A stretch of DNA of 64,000 nt from Rubritalea squalenifaciens DSM 18772. GTDB lineage: Bacteria; Verrucomicrobiota; Verrucomicrobiia; Verrucomicrobiales; Akkermansiaceae. Location of the stretch: assembly GCF_900141815.1 (NCBI RefSeq), contig NZ_FQYR01000005.1:1-64000 (forward strand), in the 5' to 3' direction. The notes beneath the pieces were generated by a model that had not been told where the DNA came from, searched no databases, and worked only from the letters and a program-made list of their open reading frames with translations. Shown in pieces: positions 8,600 through 17,337 of this stretch (positions within the stretch are counted from its first letter, which is position 1; each line of letters opens with the position of its first letter). A program made the translations under genes and the position numbers.

Positions 8600-9169
8600 A
8601 TGTTAGAAGGTGAGAATGTTGGAGCTGGTAAAGTTTTTTCTTTTACCGGGCTTCAGGCAGTAGCTTGGATCGTAGTCATAGGCAGTTTGTTAAGCTGCCT
8701 GTGTATCGCGGTCGTCAAAAGCAAGGGGTTGACCTCTATTAGTGTTAAGGCTCATGAGCAGACTGTTGAGCCTTTGGATCATCGACTGATGATTATTAAA
8801 AAGGAAGAAGCGCTGCCTGACTATGAGCTGATCCTTATTAAGAATGATGGAGATAAGGTCAGGCTCGGCGCAAAACCGAACACCTCCGCCAAGGAGGGCT
8901 TGGTGTGGAACTTGAGCGAGGCTATTCCTGTGCATGAGATATCCAGCATTCGCTTACAGGATCAAGATAAGCTGGTCTCCGATGCGATCGTTGAAGTTGA
9001 AATTAAGGACGCGGGAGTTGTTGGTGCTGGCTACGAATTTCAATTTGCTACTGAGAGATCCTTTGATGTTGCGGTCACAGCGTTCTTTTCGACTCCGATA
9101 GGTATTGCGATATCGGTGGCCTTTGGGCTGGCTGTGTTAATGATTATCTTTGGCTCCTTTAGTATTTGA
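8600..9169 (+). CDS. Hypothetical membrane protein with two end helices
   Basis: 189 aa, not recognised. A hydrophobic segment at about 20-42 and another at about 165-186 enclose a polar domain of about 120 residues (KKEEALPDYELILIK..., later EVEIKDAGVVGAGYEF). With both ends in the membrane, the middle would lie on one side, probably the periplasm. It ends 2 nt before the stop of the convergent scpA. No catalytic motif is visible. Confidence 0.65.
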   Translation: MLEGENVGAGKVFSFTGLQAVAWIVVIGSLLSCLCIAVVKSKGLTSISVKAHEQTVEPLDHRLMIIKKEEALPDYELILIKNDGDKVRLGAKPNTSAKEGLVWNLSEAIPVHEISSIRLQDQDKLVSDAIVEVEIKDAGVVGAGYEFQFATERSFDVAVTAFFSTPIGIAISVAFGLAVLMIIFGSFSI

Positions 9170-9171
9170 TG

Positions 9172-9966
9172 CTATTCCTCGTGACCCGAGCCGTCTGAAG
9201 TGATTTTCACCGTGGACGATTGATAGAGAGACGAGGTGGCGTGGTTCCGCTCCACCTCGATATCTCCGAGAATGTGATTCTGTATCACGCAGAACTGGTT
9301 CATCTTCATCAGCTCCAGAATGGCGAGAAAGGTGACGATGACTTCCGCCTTAGTGGAAGCTGAGGAGAAGAGCTCCGTAAACTTGGTGCGAGCTCCTGGC
9401 TTCATGGTATCCAGCAGCATTTCGATTTTGTCGGATACCGTGTAGCGGTCATCCACGATGTCACCGAGGTCATTCGATTCCTCGAAGCGTTTTAGGACGT
9501 TTTGGAAGGCACGGATGAGATCGAAGATGTTGGCATCGGCCAATGGCTGGGGATCTTGCTCCGGTAGTTCTGGCTTTTCAGCCACGTGGGCAAAGTAGTC
9601 TTCCTGCTCGATTTCCTTGCGGGTCAGGAAGCCGGCGGCATCCTTGAACTTCTTGTATTCGATCAACTGGCGGATCAGCTCCCAGCGTGGATCTTCCTCT
9701 TCCGCATCTTCTTCAGGCGGTTGTTCCTGCTTGGGAAGGAGAGTACGAGACTTGATGTACATCAGGTTGGCGGCCATCACGATGAATTCGGAGGCCAGGT
9801 CGATGTTGAGCATCTTGAAGGTATTGATGTAGTCGAGGTACTGCTTGGTGATACGCTCGATGGAGATGTCATAGATGTCCACCTCATCGCGCTTGATCAA
9901 GTAGAGCAGCAGATCGAGCGGGCCTTCGAAAATGTCTAATTTGACCTTGTAGTTGATGTCTTCCAC
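9172..9966 (-). CDS. scpA: Segregation and condensation protein A
   Basis: 264 aa, ScpA/kleisin family. The N-terminus has YKVKLDIFEGPLDLLLYLI and DIYDISIERIT, the most conserved part of ScpA, then ANLMYIKSRTLLP and an acidic linker. The C-terminal winged helix carries FLAILELMKMNQ. ScpA bridges the SMC dimer heads with ScpB and helps chromosome segregation. ScpB and Smc are not in the window. The gene is convergent with the preceding hypothetical gene. Confidence 0.95.
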   Translation of the reverse strand: MEDINYKVKLDIFEGPLDLLLYLIKRDEVDIYDISIERITKQYLDYINTFKMLNIDLASEFIVMAANLMYIKSRTLLPKQEQPPEEDAEEEDPRWELIRQLIEYKKFKDAAGFLTRKEIEQEDYFAHVAEKPELPEQDPQPLADANIFDLIRAFQNVLKRFEESNDLGDIVDDRYTVSDKIEMLLDTMKPGARTKFTELFSSASTKAEVIVTFLAILELMKMNQFCVIQNHILGDIEVERNHATSSLYQSSTVKITSDGSGHEE

Positions 9967-10199
9967 CGCGGCAGTGTCGAGTTTTCACTGGAAACTTGCA
10001 AGCGATAAGCACGCCTGCCCGGTAGATGGCGGTGGCGGTCAGCTTGGCTGCCTGCTTGAGTTTTCTTGGGTTGTGGCTAAGTCTCTAAGCTTTCGTATGT
10101 AGTGAGTGCAGGATGTGGGCCGCATATTTTGGCTTATTTCCTGCCTGAGAGGAAAAAACGGTGTTGCGCGCGGGTGGGCAATGGTTTACCGAAACGCCT

Positions 10200-11123
10200 A
10201 TGAATGAGGCACCTTACCAGGTTCTATTGTACTATTTCTACACCACTATCGAGAATCCAGAGGCTTATCGAGACGAGCACCGTGCTCTCTGTGAGCGACT
10301 GGAGCTGAAAGGCCGTATCATCGTTGGTAATGAAGGGATCAATGGAACCGTGTCCGGTACGGTAGAGAACTGTGCCGAGTACATGAAGGCGCTTGAGACT
10401 GACCCGCTGACCGCTGGAATCGAGTTCAAGATCGATCCGGAGGAGGGCCATGTCTTTCCAAAGCTTTCCATCAAGGCCCGTACGGAGATCGTGACTCTCG
10501 GTCTCGGGGAAGAGGATTTTTCACCAAATGAGGTGACTGGAAATTACCTGGAGCCTTCCGAGTGGCGCGAAGCGATGCTGGACCCGAATGCGGTACTTCT
10601 GGACGTGCGCAATGCCTACGAGGCAGAGCTAGGCAAGTTCAAGAATGCCATCGTTCCTCCAGTGGAGGCTTTCCGTGATACGCCACAGTGGGTGAGAGAG
10701 AATCGCCACCTCTTTGAGGGCAAGAAGATCCTGACCTACTGTACTGGCGGGATTCGCTGTGAGAAATTCAGCGGCTTCATGGTGAAGGAAGGTTTTGGGG
10801 ATGTGAACCAGCTGCACGGCGGAATCGTGAAGTACGGCAAGGATCCGGCAACTAAGGGTGAGGATTTCGAGGGCCAGCTTTATGTGTTTGATCAGCGCAT
10901 CGCTGTGCCGGTGAACAGCAAGAACCCATCCGTGATCGCGCATTGTATTCATTGTGATGAGCCATGTGAACGCTACGTAAACTGCGCCAACAAAGACTGC
11001 AACGCTCAGCATTTCTGCTGTGAAAGCTGTGAGGAGAAATCTGAGCGCTACTGCTGCGGTGAGTGCAAGGAGCACATGACCGCTCGCCTAGAGCGTGAGG
11101 CTGCTGCCCAGGCCGCCCAGTAA
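10200..11123 (+). CDS. trhO: tRNA uridine(34) hydroxylase, rhodanese family
   Basis: About 307 aa from the ATG at 10200. The reading frame could begin at a GTG at 10161, but the family's N-terminus (QVLLYYFYTTIENPEAY) fits the later ATG. The order is an acylphosphatase-like N-domain (GNEGINGTVSG), a rhodanese domain with active Cys in TYCTGGIRCEKF, and a Cys-rich C-terminal zinc region (CIHCDEPC...CESCEEK...CCGECKEH). TrhO (YceA) makes ho5U at tRNA position 34, the precursor of cmo5U/mo5U. The region from 9967 to 10199 upstream holds no other feature I can support. Confidence 0.92.
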   Translation: MNEAPYQVLLYYFYTTIENPEAYRDEHRALCERLELKGRIIVGNEGINGTVSGTVENCAEYMKALETDPLTAGIEFKIDPEEGHVFPKLSIKARTEIVTLGLGEEDFSPNEVTGNYLEPSEWREAMLDPNAVLLDVRNAYEAELGKFKNAIVPPVEAFRDTPQWVRENRHLFEGKKILTYCTGGIRCEKFSGFMVKEGFGDVNQLHGGIVKYGKDPATKGEDFEGQLYVFDQRIAVPVNSKNPSVIAHCIHCDEPCERYVNCANKDCNAQHFCCESCEEKSERYCCGECKEHMTARLEREAAAQAAQ

Positions 11124-11168
11124 TGTGGACTCAGGGGGAGGTAAACTGCTTTACCTTTCCAGATTGCC

Positions 11169-11810
11169 GTGCACATTAGCGCCATGCCTCGTTTGCTATC
11201 ACTGGTATTCAAGATTTCCCTGCCACTGATCATTCTCGATCAGATTACAAAGTGGTATATCGTGCTGAACTACGCCCAACCCTTTGTGGTGCATAACGGG
11301 GTGAAGTATCCCAAGCCAGCAAACATGCTGGACCAGACTGTGGTCATCGAGGGCTTTTTCAATATTATCAGGGTGCATAACCAAGGTGTCGCCTTCGGCT
11401 TTGGCAATGGTTCCAGCTGGGCGCCGATCGTTTTCCTGATCGTGCCTTTTGTCGCACTCACGGTGGTGAGCGTGCTCTGGAAAAAGGGAGTCTTTGTAGG
11501 GATGGCCAAGTGGTCGGCTCCGCTGCTGATCGCAGGTGTGGTTGGCAACCTGATCGACCGCCTTACCCAGGGGTTTTTCCTCAAAGGCTATGAAGGAGAG
11601 GGTTTCTGGACCAGACTCAGTGAAGGCTACGTGGTCGATTTCCTAGATTTCACCATCCCCTTCATCAACTACCGCTGGCCTTCCTTCAATGTGGCCGACA
11701 GCTGCATTTGTATCGCGGCGAGCTTGCTCTTCCTGAGTGCCTTCTTCCAGCCTGACGAGCTGGCTTCCCAATCTAAGACCAGTGATGATGCAAACCCAGC
11801 CGATGCCTGA
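11169..11810 (+). CDS. lspA: Lipoprotein signal peptidase (signal peptidase II)
   Basis: Up to 213 aa; a GTG at 11169 or the ATG at 11184 may be the start. There are four membrane helices. The aspartyl-protease signatures are visible: GVVGNLIDRL with the first catalytic Asp, and FNVADSCI with the second, after VVDFLDF. It cleaves lipoprotein signal peptides ahead of the lipid-modified Cys. It is longer than the usual 160-170 aa because of insertions near residues 40-60 and 140-160 (KGYEGEGFWTRLSEGY). With Lnt at 6.4 kb, two of the three lipoprotein maturation enzymes are in this window. Confidence 0.92.
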   Translation: MHISAMPRLLSLVFKISLPLIILDQITKWYIVLNYAQPFVVHNGVKYPKPANMLDQTVVIEGFFNIIRVHNQGVAFGFGNGSSWAPIVFLIVPFVALTVVSVLWKKGVFVGMAKWSAPLLIAGVVGNLIDRLTQGFFLKGYEGEGFWTRLSEGYVVDFLDFTIPFINYRWPSFNVADSCICIAASLLFLSAFFQPDELASQSKTSDDANPADA

Positions 11811-12228
11811 ATTGCCGACGGACCGGGAACATCTTCGAGTTCTCGTGATCGTGCACTATATCTATGCGGGGCTGGCTGGGGTCGGCCTGCTCTTTCTGGT
11901 GGGGCATTACTTGATGATGCGCTTCGTCTTCAGTATGGCTCAGTCCGAGGCGGCAGCTCAGGGGAATCTTAGGGCTCCTGACTTATCGGCAGTCACGTCC
12001 TTGTTTGCCGTCTTTTACCTGATCTTTGGACTGATCATCTGTGGCAAGATGGTGCTTAACATCCTGTCCGCAAGAGCCATGAGCCAGCGCAAATCAAGGG
12101 TGCTGTCCCTGGTGACGGCTGGAATGAACTGCCTGGCAATGCCGCTGGGAACCATCCTTGGCGTCTTCACCTTCGTAGTCCTGTGCCGCGACTCCGTGAA
12201 GACCAATAGCTACAGGGAGATCCGGTAA
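11785..12228 (+). CDS. Hypothetical three-helix membrane protein
   Basis: About 147 aa. It overlaps the 3' end of lspA in another frame, so the two are probably translationally coupled. Starts at 11785, 11788 and 11803 are all possible. Hydrophobic segments lie near residues 21-45, 70-95 and 115-140 (numbered from 11785). The overall pattern is like small membrane proteins of unknown function in which the C-terminal helices carry FxFVVLCRDSVK. No function can be assigned. Confidence 0.7.
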   Translation: MMQTQPMPELPTDREHLRVLVIVHYIYAGLAGVGLLFLVGHYLMMRFVFSMAQSEAAAQGNLRAPDLSAVTSLFAVFYLIFGLIICGKMVLNILSARAMSQRKSRVLSLVTAGMNCLAMPLGTILGVFTFVVLCRDSVKTNSYREIR

Positions 12229-12263
12229 GTCTGGCTTTTGGCCCACTCCGGGCTGAAGTGTGG

Positions 12264-13295
12264 CTACTCAATGAAGGAGCCGCTGATGAGAGCGATCACA
12301 CGCTCACCGACTGAGGTGAGGGACGCCTGGGAGCCTGTACCAGTCAGAATGCCTTTGGTGTGGTAACTGTGGCTGGACTTGGTGGGCTTCACGTAGGTGA
12401 CCGTCGGGCGGATGACGGCGCGGTTGCTTGGCGTGACTGCCAGAGGGAAGCCTGAGCTGGAGAAGCTGATTTCCCAGGCGGCACTGATGCCGTGGTGATT
12501 ACCAATGCGGATCCATGGGTAGCGCTTGGCGATGTCCAGCGCCCCGCGGCGTGGAACAGTAACCTTGAAATAGACGGGCACCTTCTGGATGAAGGAGATC
12601 AGAGAGAGGTTGGGATTGCGCTGGTGGCGGATGTAGAGCTCGGCGATGTTCAGCCCGTTCATATTCAGTCCGTTGAATTTGTCGTGGTAGTTCTTGGACT
12701 TGAAGTACTGGGCGTGCCACTTGGGGTACTCAGTATGGGTCATCACGTTGAGTTCCAGATGCAGGTGGGCGCGTTCGCGGTTGATGCCGGCTCCTGTGTA
12801 ACCCATTTTGCCGATAGGCATGCCGGAGTGTACTTTCTGACCTACCTTGCAGGTGATGTCATTGAGGTGGGCGTAGAGGCTGTAGAATGGGCCTGAGCCC
12901 CAGTCATGCTCGACCACGATGTATTTGCCGTAGTTGGAATGTCCTGAAACCTTGCTGGTGTGGACGACCTTGCCATCGGCGATGGCATTCACCAGATCGA
13001 GTGGGCGGCCGGCCTTGTCTCGTTTGACCGGACGGATATCGATGCCTTCATGGAAGCGGGTGGCGATCACGCCTTCGTCCGTGCGCTTCAGGTTTCTTAC
13101 GTAGCCGTACTGGCCTGCCGTCCAAGGTTTGGAGGAGACCCCTTCGAAGTTCCGCGTGGTATACATGTAGAACTGTTCAGGGTTAGCGCTGAAGATCTTG
13201 TCGTTGGCCGTCGGGAGCTTCAGACCAAGTGGCTGTTCTGCTTTCAATGGGACGATCAGGGCTAAAAGGAGTAATACTTTGGTGAGGTAGCGCAT
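12264..13295 (-). CDS. M23 family metallopeptidase
   Basis: 343 aa with an N-terminal signal peptide (VLLLLALIVPLKA). The LytM/M23 zinc site is seen in RFHEGIDI (His and Asp ligands at about 81-85) and AHLHLELN (HLH motif). M23 enzymes cut peptidoglycan cross-bridges in the periplasm. A C-terminal extension of about 120 residues follows the peptidase and contains no motif I recognise. It is the downstream gene of a pair with the SecD-head-like gene, although a terminator lies between them. Confidence 0.9.
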   Translation of the reverse strand: MRYLTKVLLLLALIVPLKAEQPLGLKLPTANDKIFSANPEQFYMYTTRNFEGVSSKPWTAGQYGYVRNLKRTDEGVIATRFHEGIDIRPVKRDKAGRPLDLVNAIADGKVVHTSKVSGHSNYGKYIVVEHDWGSGPFYSLYAHLNDITCKVGQKVHSGMPIGKMGYTGAGINRERAHLHLELNVMTHTEYPKWHAQYFKSKNYHDKFNGLNMNGLNIAELYIRHQRNPNLSLISFIQKVPVYFKVTVPRRGALDIAKRYPWIRIGNHHGISAAWEISFSSSGFPLAVTPSNRAVIRPTVTYVKPTKSSHSYHTKGILTGTGSQASLTSVGERVIALISGSFIE

Positions 13296-13324
13296 GTCTG
13301 GAATAGATACTAAGGGCTGGATAC

Positions 13325-13352
13325 AAAAAAGCGAAGGGTGTTAGGCCTTCGC
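13325..13352 (-). terminator. Intrinsic terminator
   Basis: A GCGAAGG/CCTTCGC stem is followed on the minus strand by six T. It ends the SecD-head-like transcript from 13375. Confidence 0.85.
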
Positions 13353-13374
13353 TTCGTCATGGTCTGGTGGAAAA

Positions 13375-13893
13375 TTATTGTTTCTTGCGTTTTTCGATGA
13401 TCTTGCGGCGTTTTTCCCAAGCTTCTTTGGATTCTCCGATGCGTGGCACCAGTGAGTCACAGATGCCTAGTGTGGCTGCATCAATTCCCCGCCAGATGGT
13501 GATGACTCGGCCGTCGACCTGCTTGTCGATCTTGAGCATATCGACCACATTGCCATTGATAGAGGCTACGACCCAGGTGCCTAGATTCTCACCAGTGACG
13601 GCGCGCAGGCGTCTGGAGCCGAGCTTGCTGAGCTGCAGAGTCACGCCGTACATGTCTGGATTGTGAGGAGATTCAAAGGGATGGTAGGCGATGATATCTG
13701 CAGTGCTAACGAAGGGTGAGCGCTGGATGAAGCGTCTGCCTTGTGGGGTGTCCACAGGGATACTGAGTTTCTTGCTCTCCTGATTGGTGCTTACCAGGTG
13801 AAAGGTGATCGACAGTGGTGGCTGCTTTTTGCCGTTGGCTTGAGCAGGGATCACGGAAAGCAATGCTAGGGCGACAAATAGGAAAACTCGCAT
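13375..13893 (-). CDS. Secreted protein with SecD P1-head-like domain
   Basis: About 172 aa from the ATG at 13893, which begins a clean signal peptide (MRVFLFVALALLSVIPAQA); an ATG at 13944 would add an unlikely extension. The region VTLQLSKLGSRRL...ENLGTWVVASINGNVV resembles the head of the SecD periplasmic P1 domain (x-F-x-L-x-x-x-G-...-N-I-G-...-I-x-x-D/N-G-x-V). Here it stands alone, without the SecD membrane part. The C-terminus is a charged tail (EKRRKIIEKRKKQ). The role is unknown. The similarity is from reading, not from a profile search. Confidence 0.7.
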   Translation of the reverse strand: MRVFLFVALALLSVIPAQANGKKQPPLSITFHLVSTNQESKKLSIPVDTPQGRRFIQRSPFVSTADIIAYHPFESPHNPDMYGVTLQLSKLGSRRLRAVTGENLGTWVVASINGNVVDMLKIDKQVDGRVITIWRGIDAATLGICDSLVPRIGESKEAWEKRRKIIEKRKKQ

Positions 13894-14053
13894 GGTGGGT
13901 ATAAAGTGGCGTAGCAATTGCTGCCTGTGAAGGAAAATGTTCACCCACTGTCCAGCAATTGGCTCTGATAGAGATTTTTCTTGAGGGGGGTGGGGGCTGG
14001 CTGTCAGGGTGAGCCCAGTCTTGTGTAAACAGATTTAAAACGAGTGATTTTCT

Positions 14054-16000
14054 ATGATTAAGAAGAATAAACGAATACTCAATTGGCTGAGCATCCTGCT
14101 CATGACATTTCTTGGGATGACAGGCATAGCCAGTGCGAAGGGCGACATAAGCGATGCCATTGATGAGCGGATGGAGCCAGTGGCTGAAGTACTGGAGAAA
14201 GTCGTATTCGTCGAAATCCCGGTCACTGAGGACATTAAAGTGCCAGTCGTGCTGATCGTTCTAGCAGGCACAGCACTCTTCCTGACACTCTACTTCAAGT
14301 TTCTGAATATCCGCGGCATTGGCATGGCGATCAGAACCGTGAAAGGAAAGTACACGCGGGATGATGCGCCTGGTCAGATCACTCACTTCCAGGCTCTCTC
14401 CGCAGCACTCTCCGCAACGGTAGGTCTGGGTAACATCGCGGGTGTCGGCGTGGCGATTGGTCTTGGTGGACCGGGGGCGATGGTCTGGATGATTTTCCTA
14501 GGGCTCTGCGGTATGACCACCAAGTTCTGTGAATGTACGCTTGGTGTGAAATATCGTGAATTCGACGAGCATGGTCAGACCCACGGTGGTGCCATGTACT
14601 ATCTCAGCAAAGGTTTTGGTGAACGAGGATTAGGCGGCCTAGGTAAAGTGCTAGCCGTCTTTTTTGCCTTCATGTGTATCGGTGGCGCGATCGGTGCTGG
14701 TAACATGTTCCAGGTCAATCAGGCTCACTCCCAGTTCTCGGGAGCCTTTGGTCTGTTTACAGAGGATTCAGGCCACAGCATTTGGTTCGGCGTGATATTG
14801 GCCATTTTGGTCGGTTTGGTTATCATCGGCGGTATCAAGTCGATTGCACGTGTGACCTCCTTGCTCGTGCCATTCATGTGCGTGATTTACATCATCGCGG
14901 CACTCACCATCATCCTGACTCACCTCGGTGATGTCATCCCGGCCTTCAAGTTGATCTTCACCTCAGCGTTTACAGGTGAAGCCGTGGCAGGTGGTTTTGT
15001 CGGTGTTCTCATCCAAGGTGTGAAGCGTGCTGCCTTCTCTAACGAAGCTGGTATCGGTTCCGCACCGATTGCTCACTCTGCGGTAAAGACTGACAAGCCT
15101 GCGAGTGAAGGCCTTGTCGCATTGCTTGAGCCATTCACGGATACGGTGGTTGTTTGTACCATGACTGCTCTGGTTCTTGTCATCACGGGAGCATGGAAAG
15201 TGGATGCGATTGCTGAAAAGGATGGTGTCCAGCTCTATGAGACGCCGAACGCCATCGTGCGTACCGTATCTGCCAATGAATCTCTGGAATTGGTCAAGAA
15301 GAGCGAAGACGAAAAATTCTATCAGGCGAAGTTCACTGATGAGGAAAACGGGAAGACCAAAGAAGTTCTTGCTTGGGTGAATGCAGATATCGTGTCTGTG
15401 AGCGGAGCTGAAGGTGAAGGCGATGCTTGGCATGCCAAGGGTAAAGTCTCCGTCTCCAGTGCTGATGTCTACGCCAAAGCGAGTGCCGAGGTGAAGCCTG
15501 TCGAAGTGCTTGCCGAGGGGGCGACCATGCGCTTGATGGATAAGTCCAAGGATGGCCAGTTCCTCAAGGTCTACCGTGAAGACGGGGACAATCTCTGGAT
15601 GAAAGAGGGGAGCGTGGAGCTGATCGAGGGGATCGATAAGACATCCATGGCCTTTGGAGAAAAATTCGAGTGGTTCCCGAAAGTCTTGGCTGTAGCAGTT
15701 CTTCTCTTTGCCTTCTCCACGATGATTTCCTGGTCCTTCTATGGTGAGCAGGCAGTGGGTTATATCTTCGGTAAGAACAACTTTGCTGCGGTGATTGTTT
15801 ACAAGGTGATGTTCTGTGTCTTCGTCGTAGTCGGGGTGACAGCGTCCCTGTCGAACGTCATTCGAGTTTCTGATGCCATGCTCTTTGCCATGGTACTTCC
15901 AAACATGATCGGCCTCTACTTCTTGCTGCCGATTGTCAGAAAAGAGCTGACCATCTACCGCGAGCACATGCGTAAGATTGATGCAGGAGGAGAGAAGTAA
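14054..16000 (+). CDS. AGCS-family sodium:alanine symporter with inserted SH3-like region
   Basis: 648 aa; most AGCS symporters are 440-550. After an N-terminal signal-like helix, the AGCS signature GQITHFQALSAALSATVGLG and AGVGVAIGLGGPGAM identify the family, which imports alanine or glycine with Na+. The transmembrane core runs to about residue 385 (ALVLVITGAW) and resumes at about 530 (FPKVLAVAVLLFAFSTMISWSFYGE). Between them lies a soluble insert of about 140 residues. It has two weakly similar halves (LYETPNAIVRTVSANESLEL / VYAKASAEVKPVEVLAEGAT), each ending in an aromatic-rich WV or LWMKEGSVE, which is reminiscent of bacterial SH3 (SH3b) repeats. The insert would lie in a loop between membrane helices. 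Confidence 0.88.
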   Translation: MIKKNKRILNWLSILLMTFLGMTGIASAKGDISDAIDERMEPVAEVLEKVVFVEIPVTEDIKVPVVLIVLAGTALFLTLYFKFLNIRGIGMAIRTVKGKYTRDDAPGQITHFQALSAALSATVGLGNIAGVGVAIGLGGPGAMVWMIFLGLCGMTTKFCECTLGVKYREFDEHGQTHGGAMYYLSKGFGERGLGGLGKVLAVFFAFMCIGGAIGAGNMFQVNQAHSQFSGAFGLFTEDSGHSIWFGVILAILVGLVIIGGIKSIARVTSLLVPFMCVIYIIAALTIILTHLGDVIPAFKLIFTSAFTGEAVAGGFVGVLIQGVKRAAFSNEAGIGSAPIAHSAVKTDKPASEGLVALLEPFTDTVVVCTMTALVLVITGAWKVDAIAEKDGVQLYETPNAIVRTVSANESLELVKKSEDEKFYQAKFTDEENGKTKEVLAWVNADIVSVSGAEGEGDAWHAKGKVSVSSADVYAKASAEVKPVEVLAEGATMRLMDKSKDGQFLKVYREDGDNLWMKEGSVELIEGIDKTSMAFGEKFEWFPKVLAVAVLLFAFSTMISWSFYGEQAVGYIFGKNNFAAVIVYKVMFCVFVVVGVTASLSNVIRVSDAMLFAMVLPNMIGLYFLLPIVRKELTIYREHMRKIDAGGEK

Positions 16001-16015
16001 GAAATAGATTTTACC

Positions 16016-16040
16016 AGGCGTCCTTCGGGACGCCTTTTTT
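16016..16040 (+). terminator. Intrinsic terminator after the AGCS symporter
   Basis: A perfect 8-bp stem AGGCGTCC/GGACGCCT with a UUCG tetraloop and six T follows the symporter stop by 15 nt. Confidence 0.95.
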
Positions 16041-16048
16041 ATGTCCAG

Positions 16049-16348
16049 ATGACTAAGGTGCGTCCAATGAAGGAAATGGGAAGGCTATCGAAGCTCTGGT
16101 TCACTCTGGGGGACCGCCTTTCTCCACGCGGTTTGCCTACAGTGTATCTCCGCTACCATGAGGGGGAGTGTATCCGAGTCAGTGGTAAACTGACTGGCTG
16201 GGTGGAGCGGCAAGTAGCCGAGTACTTGGGGGAATTAGGCGTCAGGATGGCATTTGTGAAGCAGTATCAGGACAAGTCCTATGCTTTTTCTAACAATGTT
16301 CCGGATGCTGTACGGCAGAGGATTCGCAATGTGCTTAATTCACACTAG
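16049..16348 (+). CDS. Small hypothetical protein, possibly DUF3634-like
   Basis: 99 aa. The pattern VYLRYHEGECIRVSGK, then YAFSNNVPDAVRQRIRNV near the C-terminus, recalls the small DUF3634 proteins (R...G...G...FS..IP...QR.RN). The start is 8 nt beyond a strong terminator; the ATG at 16067 is an alternative. It overlaps the convergent EamA gene by 14 nt. Function unknown. Confidence 0.6.
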   Translation: MTKVRPMKEMGRLSKLWFTLGDRLSPRGLPTVYLRYHEGECIRVSGKLTGWVERQVAEYLGELGVRMAFVKQYQDKSYAFSNNVPDAVRQRIRNVLNSH

Positions 16349-17258
16349 GGCGATTCTTTCTGAGTGTGCCTATCGTGCGGAGCCTGCGGATGATTGGCTT
16401 GGCGAAGTTGGCCAGAACAATGAGGAGTGTGCCTACAAAGAAAAGCGGGTGGAGATCCTTGTGCTCCTGGAAGAGAACGGCTGCCAGCAAGATGCCATAG
16501 ACGGGTTCGAAGTTGATAGCGAGGTTGGCTTCGAATGCCGAGAAGTGGCCGAGCAACTTCACGTTCAGCGAAAAGGCGTAGACGGTGCATACGGTGGCTA
16601 GCAGCCCCAGCCAGAGCCAATCACCCTGGCTTGGGAGATAGGACTCAATAGGTAATCCCATGGCCAGGCTGGTGACGAGGCAGGTCAGGCAGGCACCAAG
16701 CATTTCGTACTGGGTGATGGCCGCTGGTGGCGTCCCTTGGCGGACGAGGTGCTTGTTGATGACGGTGAAGATGGCTGCTAGCAGGGCAGACGCCAAAGCG
16801 GTAAGGATGCCGGCAAGTTCTCCTTTTTCTACGCCCACAATAAGGGCCATGCTGGGAATCACCACGGCACCGAGGAGGATTTCAGAGAAGTAGGGTTTCC
16901 GTCTTTCCTGAATCGCTTCGGTGATCGAGGTGAACAGGGAGAGTGTAGCCAGTCCGGTCAGGCAGATGGATATGTTAGAGAGCTTGATTGCGCCAAAAAA
17001 GGTCATCCAGTGTGCTCCAAGAATGATGCCAGTCAGTGTGGCCTTGAGCTTGAACGGATGCGCATCTCGGGCGACCTTCGGCCGAATCAGGATAAAGAGA
17101 ATGATCGCGGCAATCGCCGTGCGCCAGACGACCAAAGTGCTGGCTGGTAGACTGATGAGGTGACCCAGGATAGCCGTGAAGGCGACGATTACCACCAGCC
17201 AATGAAGCTGGAGCATGGGCGCCTTGCTAGAAGTCGAATGGCTGGATGCGCTTGTCAT
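16335..17258 (-). CDS. DMT superfamily transporter (EamA)
   Basis: About 307 aa from the ATG at 17258 (a start at 17285 is also open). Ten hydrophobic segments are arranged as two EamA repeats (VVWRTAIAAIILFILI in the first; LWLGLLATVCTVYAF and EANLAINFEPVYGILLAAVLF in the second). The family exports amino acids or metabolites, or their relatives, and the substrate cannot be told from sequence. Its 3' end overlaps the convergent small gene. Confidence 0.88.
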   Translation of the reverse strand: MTSASSHSTSSKAPMLQLHWLVVIVAFTAILGHLISLPASTLVVWRTAIAAIILFILIRPKVARDAHPFKLKATLTGIILGAHWMTFFGAIKLSNISICLTGLATLSLFTSITEAIQERRKPYFSEILLGAVVIPSMALIVGVEKGELAGILTALASALLAAIFTVINKHLVRQGTPPAAITQYEMLGACLTCLVTSLAMGLPIESYLPSQGDWLWLGLLATVCTVYAFSLNVKLLGHFSAFEANLAINFEPVYGILLAAVLFQEHKDLHPLFFVGTLLIVLANFAKPIIRRLRTIGTLRKNRPSVN

Positions 17259-17337
17259 GAGCGTGTGAGATCTGCGGAGTGTCATTCTCCGTGCACGAGA
17301 GATGCTCCAAACGGTCTGCTATTCCCAGCTTTTTTAG

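Noticed and set aside
14963-15967. A 334-codon open frame on the minus strand opposite the AGCS symporter gene
   Set aside because: It is antisense to a gene with clear family motifs. Its product has no recognisable domain or start signal, and long shadow frames are common opposite G+C-balanced genes.
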